NCBI RefSeq assembly: GCF_000691525.1
Contig: NZ_JMDW01000009.1
Location: 310,001 to 374,000 of the forward strand
Source: Mycolicibacterium neoaurum ATCC 25795
Lineage (GTDB): Bacteria > Actinomycetota > Actinomycetes > Mycobacteriales > Mycobacteriaceae
Reading direction: 5' to 3'
Length of the DNA: 64,000 bases
Shown here piece by piece: positions 55,105-63,700 of the stretch. The position numbers were made by a program, and so were the translations under genes. Each line of letters opens with the position of its first letter. The stretch's first letter is position 1. The notes beneath the pieces were generated by a model. It was not told the origin of the DNA. It saw only the letters and a program-made list of their open reading frames with translations, and did no database searches.

Positions 55105-55974
55105 GTGGTCATGGGGTCGCAGCATCGACGGTCTGGCACGGGGCGTCTTCTTTCGCTGGCGCCGCTGACGGTGTTGGAATTGGATCCCGCCGAGTTGGTC
55201 AGCTGCGCGGCCGAGGCCGGTTTCGATGCGGTAGGGCTCAGACTCATCCCTGCCACCGATCAGGAACCGGTGCGCCCGACGATCGGAATGACGGCGTTGA
55301 TCAGGGAAACCCGGCGCCGCCTCGATGATTCGGGTCTTCGGCTGCTGGATGTCGAGGTCGTCCGGTTGGTGCCGGATACGACCGTACGCGCCGATTTCGA
55401 GGGCATCCTGGAGACCGGGGCCTTTCTCGGGGCCAGTGAGGTCCTGGTGACCGGATATGACCCGGACCACCACCGGACTGCGCACAATCTGGCCGAATTA
55501 TCCCTCCTGGCAGCTGAATACGGGATTGCGGTCAATCTGGAACCGATGCCGTGGACTGCGGTACGTAATGTGGACGAGGGCGCCGCACTCGTCGCGAAGT
55601 GCCCGGTGTCGGCAGGTTTGTTGATCGACGCCATCCACTATGACCGTGCCGGGAACAGTCCCGCCGAACTGGAAGCGCTACCGCGTGAGTGGATTCGGTA
55701 CATACAGATCTGTGACGCACCGGCCGAGCGTCCTGCGACGATGGCGGAGCTCATCCATCAGGGTCGCTGTGCACGGCTGCTACCGGGTGCTGGGGGCATC
55801 GATCTGGTGTCGATGATGCGGGCGCTGCCCGACGATGTACCGGTGAGTGTGGAGGCTCCGTTGCACAGTGATGCGCCGGCGACGCTGCGTGCCGCGCTTG
55901 CGGCGAAGTCCGCTCGGGATGTGCTGGCTCTCGTTGCCGACCGTGAGTGGTCGCCGTTGTCCTGGTCCGCCTGA
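55105..55974 (+). CDS. Sugar phosphate isomerase/epimerase-like TIM barrel protein (AP endonuclease 2 family)
   Basis: A 289-residue xylose-isomerase-like TIM barrel: VSCAAEAGFDAVGLRLIPAT, LDVEVVRLVPDT, VNLEPMPWTAVRNVDEGAAL with the metal-binding glutamate, LLIDAIHYDRAGNSP and IQICDAPAE, then VSVEAPLHSDAP with the final glutamate. These match the usual metal-site strands (Glu, Asp-His, His or Asp, Glu). The substrate is unknown, probably a sugar or cyclitol. GTG 55105 is favoured by GGAGGGGAG six bases upstream; ATG 55111 is an alternative. Confidence 0.82.
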   Translation: MVMGSQHRRSGTGRLLSLAPLTVLELDPAELVSCAAEAGFDAVGLRLIPATDQEPVRPTIGMTALIRETRRRLDDSGLRLLDVEVVRLVPDTTVRADFEGILETGAFLGASEVLVTGYDPDHHRTAHNLAELSLLAAEYGIAVNLEPMPWTAVRNVDEGAALVAKCPVSAGLLIDAIHYDRAGNSPAELEALPREWIRYIQICDAPAERPATMAELIHQGRCARLLPGAGGIDLVSMMRALPDDVPVSVEAPLHSDAPATLRAALAAKSARDVLALVADREWSPLSWSA

Positions 55975-56022
55975 CAGGTCGAGGATCGACAACTCGGACC
56001 ACACAACGCGGATCTCAGAATC

Positions 56023-57006
56023 GTGCAACCGTTTCGCCGGGCTTCCGGAATCTGCGGGGCACTGCTGCTCATGATCGCGACGATCGGTGTGGCTGCGCAC
56101 TTCGTGGGATTGACCAGTACCTTGGTCGCCTGGGCTGCTTCGTTCACACCCATCGCCGTGCTGGTCGCGGCAGCGGCACTGTTCGCATGTTGGGTCGGTG
56201 GTCGGCGCTGGTTGGCACTGGTGGCCGCCGCGATACTGGGGATCGGTGTGACGACGCAGGTTCCGCTGTATCGCGGAACGGCGGAAGTGCCGGCAGCAGA
56301 TATGCAGATACGACTGATGCAGGCCAACATCCGACTTGGTGGTGCGGATGCGGCGGCGCTGCGTACCGAGGTGGACGAGCGCGCGGTCGATCTGCTGACG
56401 GTGATCGAGTTGACCGACCAGGCCGTGAGCAACCTTGTCGCCGCGGGTCTGCGCGAGGTGCTGCCGTTTGCGTGCGAGCGACCACGTGCCGGGGGCGGCG
56501 GGGCGGGGGTCTATTCGCGATACCCGTTACGCGACTGCGCCGAACTCGACGGATTCGTGTTGAACAACCTGCGGGTGGTGGCGGACATGCCGGGAGCGGG
56601 CCCGACCGCGGTGTATGCGCTGCACCCACTTCCGCCGTACCCGGAGCCCGCCTGGAAGTGGGTGTTCGAGCTCAAGAGGCTGCGACCGGTGTTCGAGAAC
56701 GAACGACATCCGGTTCTCGTCGGAGCGGATTTCAACTCGACATACGACCACAAGCAGTACCGCGAACTGATCGCCAACTCATCCCGCCCGGGTACTGCAC
56801 CGCTGCTGGATGCTGCCGAGTATGTGGGAGCGGGCGTGGTGCCCACATTTCCCGCCGGCCGCCTCATCCCGCCGGTACTGGCCATCGACAGGATCCTGGC
56901 CCGCGGCTTCACGCCGCTGTCGTTTCAGCGCTTGGCGCTACCGGGGTCCGATCACATGGGCGTGTTGAGCACGCTGGCTGTGGCCCAGACGATTTCATCG
57001 TCCTGA
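56023..57006 (+). CDS. Membrane-anchored endonuclease/exonuclease/phosphatase (EEP) family protein
   Basis: A 327-residue protein with three N-terminal helices (about residues 10-30, 35-58 and 63-80) and an extracytoplasmic EEP domain: RLMQANIRLGG with the metal asparagine, LLTVIELTD with the glutamate, YALHPLPPYPEP with the histidine, LVGADFNSTYDH with Asp/Asn, and the closing AIDRILARG and LPGSDHMGV. This layout is typical of bacterial EEP proteins near envelope genes, which are probably phosphodiesterases or lipid phosphatases. Substrate unknown. GTG start. Confidence 0.83.
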   Translation: MQPFRRASGICGALLLMIATIGVAAHFVGLTSTLVAWAASFTPIAVLVAAAALFACWVGGRRWLALVAAAILGIGVTTQVPLYRGTAEVPAADMQIRLMQANIRLGGADAAALRTEVDERAVDLLTVIELTDQAVSNLVAAGLREVLPFACERPRAGGGGAGVYSRYPLRDCAELDGFVLNNLRVVADMPGAGPTAVYALHPLPPYPEPAWKWVFELKRLRPVFENERHPVLVGADFNSTYDHKQYRELIANSSRPGTAPLLDAAEYVGAGVVPTFPAGRLIPPVLAIDRILARGFTPLSFQRLALPGSDHMGVLSTLAVAQTISSS

Positions 57007-57210
57007 TACAGCATTCTGCTGTGATGTGTTGATGTGCAGAACATTTGGTATCAGCAGTACGGTGTGGTCTGCGTCATACCCTAAGAGGTAGCTGACAATT
57101 TCATGTGAGTGCTCGCTAGTGTCGTTCTCGCAATCAAACTTCTTGGCGGTGGGCCGCATGTGCACGATGTCTGCACTCTGCATGCCTGGGTCTTCCGAAT
57201 GCGAAAGGCA

Positions 57211-58110
57211 ATGAGCACCTTGACGGATACGGTGGAGGGAGCGGGTGTCGAGCAAATGATGAAGTCGATGCCCAGGCTGCCACAGGCGGCGAGCGGCAAA
57301 CTTCTTGAGCATCGCGACGATGACGACTCTGTGCGCGGATCGGATATGGACGACGATGCCCGCGGAACGGCTCGACCCACCGTGACCGTGGTCATTCCCA
57401 CTCGCAACGAAGCGCGGAACCTGCCATATGTCGCAAAGCGGATGCCTGCGGTCGACCAGATCGTGGTGGTCGACGGCAACTCGATGGACAACACCGTGGA
57501 GGTCGCTCGGCAACTGTGGCCAGAGGCATTGATCGTCAACCAGACTCGAGGCGGTAAGGGCAACGCCCTCGCCTGCGGGTTCGAGGTCAGTACCGGTGAC
57601 ATCGTGGTGATGATCGATGCAGACGGGTCGACCGACCCTGCGGAGATCCCCGATTTCGTCGGTGCATTGATCGCCGGCGCGGATTTCGCCAAGGGCAGTC
57701 GCTTCACCGCCTCCGGCGGCAGTGACGACATCACCAAACTTCGCCGGTTGGGCAACAAGGGTTTGAACTGGCTGGTGAATCGACTTTTCGGCACCAGCTT
57801 CACCGACCTGTGTTACGGCTACAACGCGTTTTGGCGGACACACCTGGAGGTCTTGGACCTGCCGCGGACGGATGTGAGCGAAGCGCAGTGGGGTGACGGA
57901 TTCGAGATCGAGACCGTCATCAACGTCCGAGTCGCGCTCAATGGCCTCGCGATCGAGGAGGTCAGTAGCTTCGAAGGCAAGCGGATCTACGGACGCAGCA
58001 ACCTCAATGCCGCCACCGACGGATTGCGGGTGTTGCGCACGATCGGGCGGGAGCACCGGCGCCGTCCCACCCGTGCCGGGGCGGCGCGATCGGCTGCTTT
58101 CACGCGATGA
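57211..58110 (+). CDS. Family 2 glycosyltransferase (GT-A fold; dolichyl-phosphate mannosyltransferase-like)
   Basis: About 299 residues from ATG 57211 (ATG 57199 and an earlier open frame are alternatives). The GT2 domain starts at TVTVVIPTRNEARNLPYV, with VDQIVVVDGNSMDNTVEVA, RGGKGNALACGFEVSTGDIV, VMIDADGSTDPAEIP as the DxD-type motif, and FTDLCYGYNAFWR in the acceptor region. The long polar N-terminus has no membrane helix. It resembles polyprenyl-phosphate glycosyltransferases used to build envelope glycans. It overlaps the FkbM methyltransferase by ATGA, which points to modification of the same product. Confidence 0.85.
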   Translation: MSTLTDTVEGAGVEQMMKSMPRLPQAASGKLLEHRDDDDSVRGSDMDDDARGTARPTVTVVIPTRNEARNLPYVAKRMPAVDQIVVVDGNSMDNTVEVARQLWPEALIVNQTRGGKGNALACGFEVSTGDIVVMIDADGSTDPAEIPDFVGALIAGADFAKGSRFTASGGSDDITKLRRLGNKGLNWLVNRLFGTSFTDLCYGYNAFWRTHLEVLDLPRTDVSEAQWGDGFEIETVINVRVALNGLAIEEVSSFEGKRIYGRSNLNAATDGLRVLRTIGREHRRRPTRAGAARSAAFTR

Positions 58111-58928
58111 GCAGGTTGCGCGAGAAGCTGGGGCACACGCTGGCGCTGAGCCAGAGTATCGGACTCCCCGCAGCGCTGAGCTTGGTGGCGCGGCGGGCAC
58201 TGGGCGTATCCCGACCGGTGACTGTCCGGTGTGGCGCGCACCGCCTGACGGTGCGCCCCTGCGACAGCGATCCCTTTGTGCTGGCGCAGATTTTCACCGC
58301 GCGCGAGTACGACGCGCATCCGTTCTGGATGACGCGACTGAAAGCGGTGGCATCCGAGGTGGCGGGCGCCGGGGGAGTTCCGGTGATCATCGATGCGGGC
58401 GCGAATGTGGGCTACTCCGCGCTGTATCTGGCCGAACACTTCCCGGACGCGGTGATTCTGGCTGTGGAACCCGACCCCGCCTGCGTTCAGTTGATCGAGC
58501 GGAACTGCGCGCACCATCCGCGGATCAGGCCGGTTCATGCCGCGTTGTGGAGCCATGGCGACGGGGTGGATCTCAGCGCCGGTGACGAGGGATCTTGGGC
58601 GAATCGGGTCTCCGGCAGGGGTGCCACCCCGTCGGTGACACTGGAGACGCTGCTCGATGGCATTGCCGGTGCGGTGCCATTCATCGTCAAACTCGATATC
58701 GAAGGCGCCGAATCCGAAGTGTGCCAAGCCTCGCCGGAGGCCATCGCCTCATTTGCCTGCATCATGATCGAACCACATGACTGGATGCTGCCCGGATCCG
58801 GTGGCCTGGCGCCGCTCTACGATGCGGTGGCCGGCAAGAAAATGGACACCCTGATCCGGGACGAGACGCTGATGCTCTTCGATTGCTCGATGTCGGAGGC
58901 GCGCAGCCGTACGCAAGTTCATCTCTGA
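58107..58928 (+). CDS. FkbM-family SAM-dependent methyltransferase
   Basis: A 273-residue methyltransferase. SAM motif I is VIIDAGANVGYSALYLAEH, motif II VILAVEPDPACVQLIERN, and the FkbM hallmark is FIVKLDIEGAESEV, with the final CIMIEPHDW. FkbM enzymes O-methylate sugars or polyketides; in mycobacteria they often decorate glycopeptidolipid or glycolipid sugars. The four-base overlap with the glycosyltransferase suggests methylation of the transferred sugar. Confidence 0.88.
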   Translation: MSRLREKLGHTLALSQSIGLPAALSLVARRALGVSRPVTVRCGAHRLTVRPCDSDPFVLAQIFTAREYDAHPFWMTRLKAVASEVAGAGGVPVIIDAGANVGYSALYLAEHFPDAVILAVEPDPACVQLIERNCAHHPRIRPVHAALWSHGDGVDLSAGDEGSWANRVSGRGATPSVTLETLLDGIAGAVPFIVKLDIEGAESEVCQASPEAIASFACIMIEPHDWMLPGSGGLAPLYDAVAGKKMDTLIRDETLMLFDCSMSEARSRTQVHL

Positions 58929-59087
58929 ATGTTCTGATCTATTGCAAGGCAGTGCTATTGACGCGCCATCGGCGAGTGAGCCGTGGTGTGCTTCGTTGTT
59001 CTTCCATCCGTTGCGGCGCTTCCTGATAAGACGCTCAGTACACGGTTGTGCCGCCAGGGGTAGGCCTTGTAAGAGATGTTGCGCTGC

Positions 59088-59118
59088 AATAACATTCGCG
59101 TCGGTCATATCTGACCGA
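59088..59118 (+). promoter_or_regulatory. Candidate promoter and dyad upstream of the GjpA-like gene
   Basis: TAACAT at 59088-59093 fits TANNNT. Just after it lies TCGGTCA-TATC-TGACCGA (59101-59118), a perfect 7-bp dyad at about the transcription start. It could be a repressor operator or a 5' hairpin. CTAGGAGAACC precedes the GTG start of the gene at 59147. Confidence 0.35.
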
Positions 59119-59146
59119 TCATCAATCAAGTCAATCTAGGAGAACC

Positions 59147-60715
59147 GTGTCACTCGCTGTTCCCGTGGCCTCGGGGCGTGACTTCTGGTCTGCGTCATCG
59201 ACATCCACGCCTCTGAAGAAGAGGTTGCTCATCGCATCCGTCGCGATGACGGGCGCGTCGGTCATCGCCGTGACGCCCGTTGCGCAGAACCTGCCGGCGT
59301 TGGAGGCCGCGCAGCAGCGCGCGGTCGAGCTCGTCGCCTTCGAGAATCCCTTCGCGGTGCTCGGTGCCACGTTCTCGAAGGCGTTCGAGAACCTGAACAA
59401 CCGTGGTACCGAAATCTCGGCGACCCTGGTGCCGAATCTGTCGGCGATCCTCGGCAACGAGGAACTCCAGCGCGAGTTGTCGGTGCTGCTGTTCCGTCCG
59501 GAGACGGTGGCCCAACAGTTGCAGGATCGGCTTGCCGAGCATCAGGCGACCCTGCAGACCGGGTGGGAGCAGTCCCAGGCCGGCTGGGCGGCGCACACCG
59601 AGCTGCTGCCGGGTGTCTTGGAGCGGGCCAACAGCGAACTGGCGGCGGGCAATTTCACCGAAGCCTTCGCCCATATCAACGACTGGTTCATCTTCGGACT
59701 CGGCGCAGCGGGCTGGCCGCTCTACCCGAGCTTCGCCGTCCCGGGCCAGGTTGCCAACGACGTCGGCGCTCCCGCCATCGGGGCCATCCTGAATGCGCTG
59801 CTGGTGGGTGACACCACGCTGGCCGGCTACCCGCACGCCATCATGGTTCCGTTCGTGAGCGCCATCTTCCGGTTCACCGACAGCCTGGACGAGATCCGAG
59901 CGGCGGCACAGGCCGGCGACGTGGTGACGGCGATCAGTCACACGGTCAACCTGCCCGTCAAGGTGCTCGGCGCGTTCCTCAACGGTTACAGCCCGAGTAT
60001 TGCCGAGGACTGGAATGTCTTCCCGGGGCTGCTGACCCCGGGTGGACCCATCGACTCGTTCCTCGTGCAGTACCCCTCGCTGATCGCCAATGCGCTCAAG
60101 GCACTGACCGGACAGCCGGCGGTGGAGAGCGGGGCCGAGGCGCTCGACAAGGTGTCGTCGACCGCTCTGGCCGCCGAGGGTGACACGGTGACGCTCAGCG
60201 TCGAAACCGGCTCCGGTGCAACGCCGGTCGAATCCGTGTCCTCGGGTACCGAAGACCCGGCCACCGATGGCGAGACTGCCGAGCCGGGCACCTCGGTTCC
60301 GACCGAAGAGGCCGGCTCCGCGGAAGAGACGGCCACCGAGGATGCCGGCGCGGCGGTCGATCCGACCACGCCGGTTGTCTCCGAGGAGACCACCGCCGGC
60401 AATGCGGCTGCCGGTGAGAGCGCGGACGCCGATGCCGAGGCAGACAGCAAGGCCGACGCGAAGGCAGACTCCACGGCCGACAGCAAGGCCGACAAGGAGG
60501 CCAAGGCCGACATCAAGGATGCCAAGGCTGACAAGTCCGACAGCAAGACCGACAAGGCTGATAAGGGCGACAGCAAGGCCGACAAGGCTGATAAGGGCGA
60601 CAGCAAGGCCGACAAGGCCGACAAGTCTGACAAGGCAGACGCGAAGTCCGGGTCGTCGGACAGCAAGCCCTCCAGCAGCTCGTCGAGCAGCTCGGGTAGC
60701 TCCAGCAGCGACTGA
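59147..60715 (+). CDS. Secreted GjpA-like protein with Lys/Ala/Asp repeat tail
   Basis: A 522-residue exported protein. The N-terminus has a basic KKRLL followed by a hydrophobic stretch (IASVAMTGASVIAVTPVAQ), as a signal peptide. Residues 50-330 are helical and hydrophobic, resembling the mycobacterial family named after the Gordonia porin GjpA (LPALEAAQQRAVELVAF-type opening). From about 345 the sequence is acidic and Thr/Glu-rich, then lysine-rich (DSKADKADKG repeated), and ends in a serine run. The tail looks disordered and could bind cell wall or polyanions. Porin function is not proven. A clear terminator follows. Confidence 0.65.
   Translation: MSLAVPVASGRDFWSASSTSTPLKKRLLIASVAMTGASVIAVTPVAQNLPALEAAQQRAVELVAFENPFAVLGATFSKAFENLNNRGTEISATLVPNLSAILGNEELQRELSVLLFRPETVAQQLQDRLAEHQATLQTGWEQSQAGWAAHTELLPGVLERANSELAAGNFTEAFAHINDWFIFGLGAAGWPLYPSFAVPGQVANDVGAPAIGAILNALLVGDTTLAGYPHAIMVPFVSAIFRFTDSLDEIRAAAQAGDVVTAISHTVNLPVKVLGAFLNGYSPSIAEDWNVFPGLLTPGGPIDSFLVQYPSLIANALKALTGQPAVESGAEALDKVSSTALAAEGDTVTLSVETGSGATPVESVSSGTEDPATDGETAEPGTSVPTEEAGSAEETATEDAGAAVDPTTPVVSEETTAGNAAAGESADADAEADSKADAKADSTADSKADKEAKADIKDAKADKSDSKTDKADKGDSKADKADKGDSKADKADKSDKADAKSGSSDSKPSSSSSSSSGSSSSD
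60541..60630. repeat. 30-bp tandem repeat inside the GjpA-like gene (three copies)
   Basis: Units start at 60541, 60571 and 60601, each beginning CAGCAAG-ACC or -GCC and continuing GACAAGGCTGATAAGGGC. The middle two ends are identical. Each encodes ten residues of the DSKADKADKG type. Thirty bases keeps the frame, so copy number may vary between strains. Confidence 0.9.
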
Positions 60716-60737
60716 GGCTTCGGCTGGCGCAGAACAG

Positions 60738-60772
60738 AATACGGCCCCCTCACCGGAGGGGGCCGTATTTTT
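60738..60772 (+). terminator. Rho-independent terminator after the GjpA-like gene
   Basis: AATACGGCCCCCT (60738-60750) and AGGGGGCCGTATT (60757-60769) form a perfect 13-bp stem with a six-base loop, followed by a run of five T ending at 60772. It lies 22 bp after the stop, between this gene and the convergent flippase-NRPS gene. This is the clearest canonical terminator in the window. Confidence 0.93.
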
Positions 60773-60787
60773 GTGCTTGGCTCCAGC

Positions 60788-63700
60788 TCAGCGCTGCGCG
60801 CGGATCATGTCGGCGACCCGTCCGACGTGTGGCTCCCGCACCACCGAATCGTGGTCGCAGTTGATCCGCTGCACCGACAAGTCCCCGGTGAGCAGTTGCG
60901 GCCACACACGTTCGTCGTCGCGGTTGAAGCTGCTGAGTATCAACAGCGTCCGGCCCGGATACGGGCGGGGGCGGTGTAACCGGCCGACCCGCACGCCCAC
61001 CTCACGCAACGCTGCCACCTTCTCGTCCGGTGTGCCGTCGAGGATTCCGGCCAGTGGCAACCACAGTCGCTGCCGCCAGAGTTCGCGTGGCGCTGCCGGA
61101 GGTTGTTCCAGCAGTGTGGATCCGACATCGGGTAGCTCCCGCCGAGCCGCGCGAACGGTCCGCGGGGGCAGGAACGGGTCCAGCAGGGTGACGAGTTCCA
61201 CCTGGTGGCCGAGTGCTCGAAGCCGGTTGGCTACATCGATGGCGATGAATGCGCCGAGCGAGTGGCCCGCCAACCGGTACGGACCCGTCGGCTGCAGGGA
61301 CAGCAGATCACTCAGGTGCCGCCGCGCGGCCCGTCCGATCGTCCAGTCCGGAAAAGCACGATTCTCCAGACCCTGAGCTTGAAACGCGATCACGGCGGTG
61401 TCGACGCCCAACCGGTCGGTCAGTGGAACGAACGACAGTGCCGAGGCGCCCGCACCGGCAAAGCAGAACAACGTCGATCGGGTGTGCTCGCCGGGGGTGC
61501 GCAGCACGACGGTCGTGGGTCGGATTCCGCTGTCCCGCAACACCGCTTCGCCAGCCCGACGTGATCGCACCACCTCGGCGAACTGCGCGATGGTAGGCGC
61601 CGCGGCCAGATCCGACGCGGTGAGTCGGATGTCGTGCTCTCCTCCGACGAGGCTGATCATGCGCTGGACGTTGAGCGAGTCACCGCCGAGAGCATAGAAG
61701 TTCTCGTCCCGGCCGATCTGATCGAGCCTGAGCACCTCGGCCCATGCGGTGGCGATGGCAGACTCCAGGCCGTCCTCGGGTGCGGTGATCGGTCCGCGGG
61801 TGGGTGCCGGCAGCGCCCGTCGGTCGACCTTGCCGCGCTCATTGCGGGGGAGCTCCTGGAGCATCACCACGTTGGTGGGGACCATCCATGCCGGCAGCCT
61901 GGTGTGTAGCTGGGCCCGGATATCGGCCACCGCGGGACTGCGCAGCTCTGGGTCGGGGGCCACGTAGGCCGTGAGCACGGGTGCTCCGGAATGCTGGTCG
62001 GCGACGACGAGCGCCTCGCGAACCCCGGGGCAGTCGAGCAGCGCGGCTTCCACTTCGGCCGGCTCCACCAAATAACCACGGATCTTGACGGCGGCATCCA
62101 TTCGCCCCAGCACGACGAGCGTACCGTCCTCGGTGATCCTGGCCCGGTCGTTGGTGACGAATGTGCGGCTGCCGTCGGGATTTGTCGTGAAAGTTGTCGA
62201 AGCGCTGTCTGCCCTGAGGTATCCGGCGGCGACATAGGGGGAGGTGACGGTCAGTCGGCCGAGTTCGTCGATACCGAGTTCCTTGTGCGGAACGGCAACG
62301 CCGGCCGGGATGACCCCCGCGGGGACCTCCTCGTCGGGCCAGATGTCGAAATGCGCGATGCCCAGTGTCTCCGAGGATCCCGCCCAGTTCGTCAGTACGG
62401 CATTCGGCGCGAGCTCCCGCGCGCGTCGCAGGACGTTGCCGTACACAGGCTCACCCGTGGTCACGATGCGCTGCACGCCGGACAGCGTGCGACCCGAGGC
62501 GGCCTCGGTCAGCGACTGCAGAAACGACGGCGTGCACATCACGATGTCAGCGTCGGCGAGCCGGTCGATCGCCGACTCCGGGGTGCAGTTGCGTGGGTCG
62601 ATCGAGACGACCTGAGCACCCGAGAGCAGGGCGCCGACCAGCACGTTCATCCCGGCGGCGAAGCTGACCGGCATACACAGCGCGACGCGGCTGTCTTCGA
62701 CGATGCCGAACCGGTCGCGGTGCAGAATCCAGTCGCTCAACCAGGTTCCGTGCACGTGCAGGACTGCCTTGGGTTCACCGGAGGAGCCCGACGTGAATTG
62801 GATGCTGGTGACCCGTTGCCGGTCAAGCGCCGCAGAGGGTCCAGGAGCGGGTGTTCGCTCCGGCGGTGTGTGTGCGGGCCAGACGGTGCACCCGTGGGCG
62901 AGCTGCCGAGCCGGTGCGTGATCGGGGTCGTCGACGATGACGGTGTCGACGCGGCGGCCGTGTTCCCGCAGGGCATCGAAAATATGGATGATCCGGTCTT
63001 GGGGAAGTCCGGGATCCAACGGCACCAGCGGTGCGCCGGCGGCGAAGCTGCCGAGGACCACCGCCGCGATCTGCGGACTCAAATCAGCCACCATGGCCAC
63101 GGGGGCCTCAGGATCGTGTCGTCGGCGCAATGCGTGTGTCCATGTCTCGGCGGCGCTTTTGAGCTCTCCGTAGGTGATGGACGCGTTCGCGGTGCGCACT
63201 GCCACGCTGTCGCGCTTGTCTTGAGCAATCTGTCCGAATCGCTCACTCACCGAGTCGAACTCGATCGGTGCGATATGGCTCAGTTCGGGCCGGATTGGGA
63301 TGGTGCGGACCGGGCTGTCGAGGGCCTGTCCGCTCGGGGTTGCGGCCACCCGCCGCAGCAGCGCGACCGTGGGTCCGAGAACAACGAGTGTGATGAGCAA
63401 TTCGCCTGCGACGTAGGTGTATCCGACCGCGTCGATCCCCCACTCGGGGGTGGTCAGGATCACACCGACCACCACCAGCACACCCAGCAGCACCTGGGAG
63501 ATGACGGCCAGCCGCAGCTTGCGCTGCAGCCGAGCCAGCGCGGTGTAGATGGTCGTCAATGCCACTGCGGGCAACACCAGGGCCATCGTTCTGATCAGCG
63601 TCGTGCCGTTGGCGGCATAATGCGGGCCGAGGATCCCCAGGATGAACGGGGCGGCCGCCATCAGTACCACGCAGCCGGCGACCGCGGATCCACCGCACAA

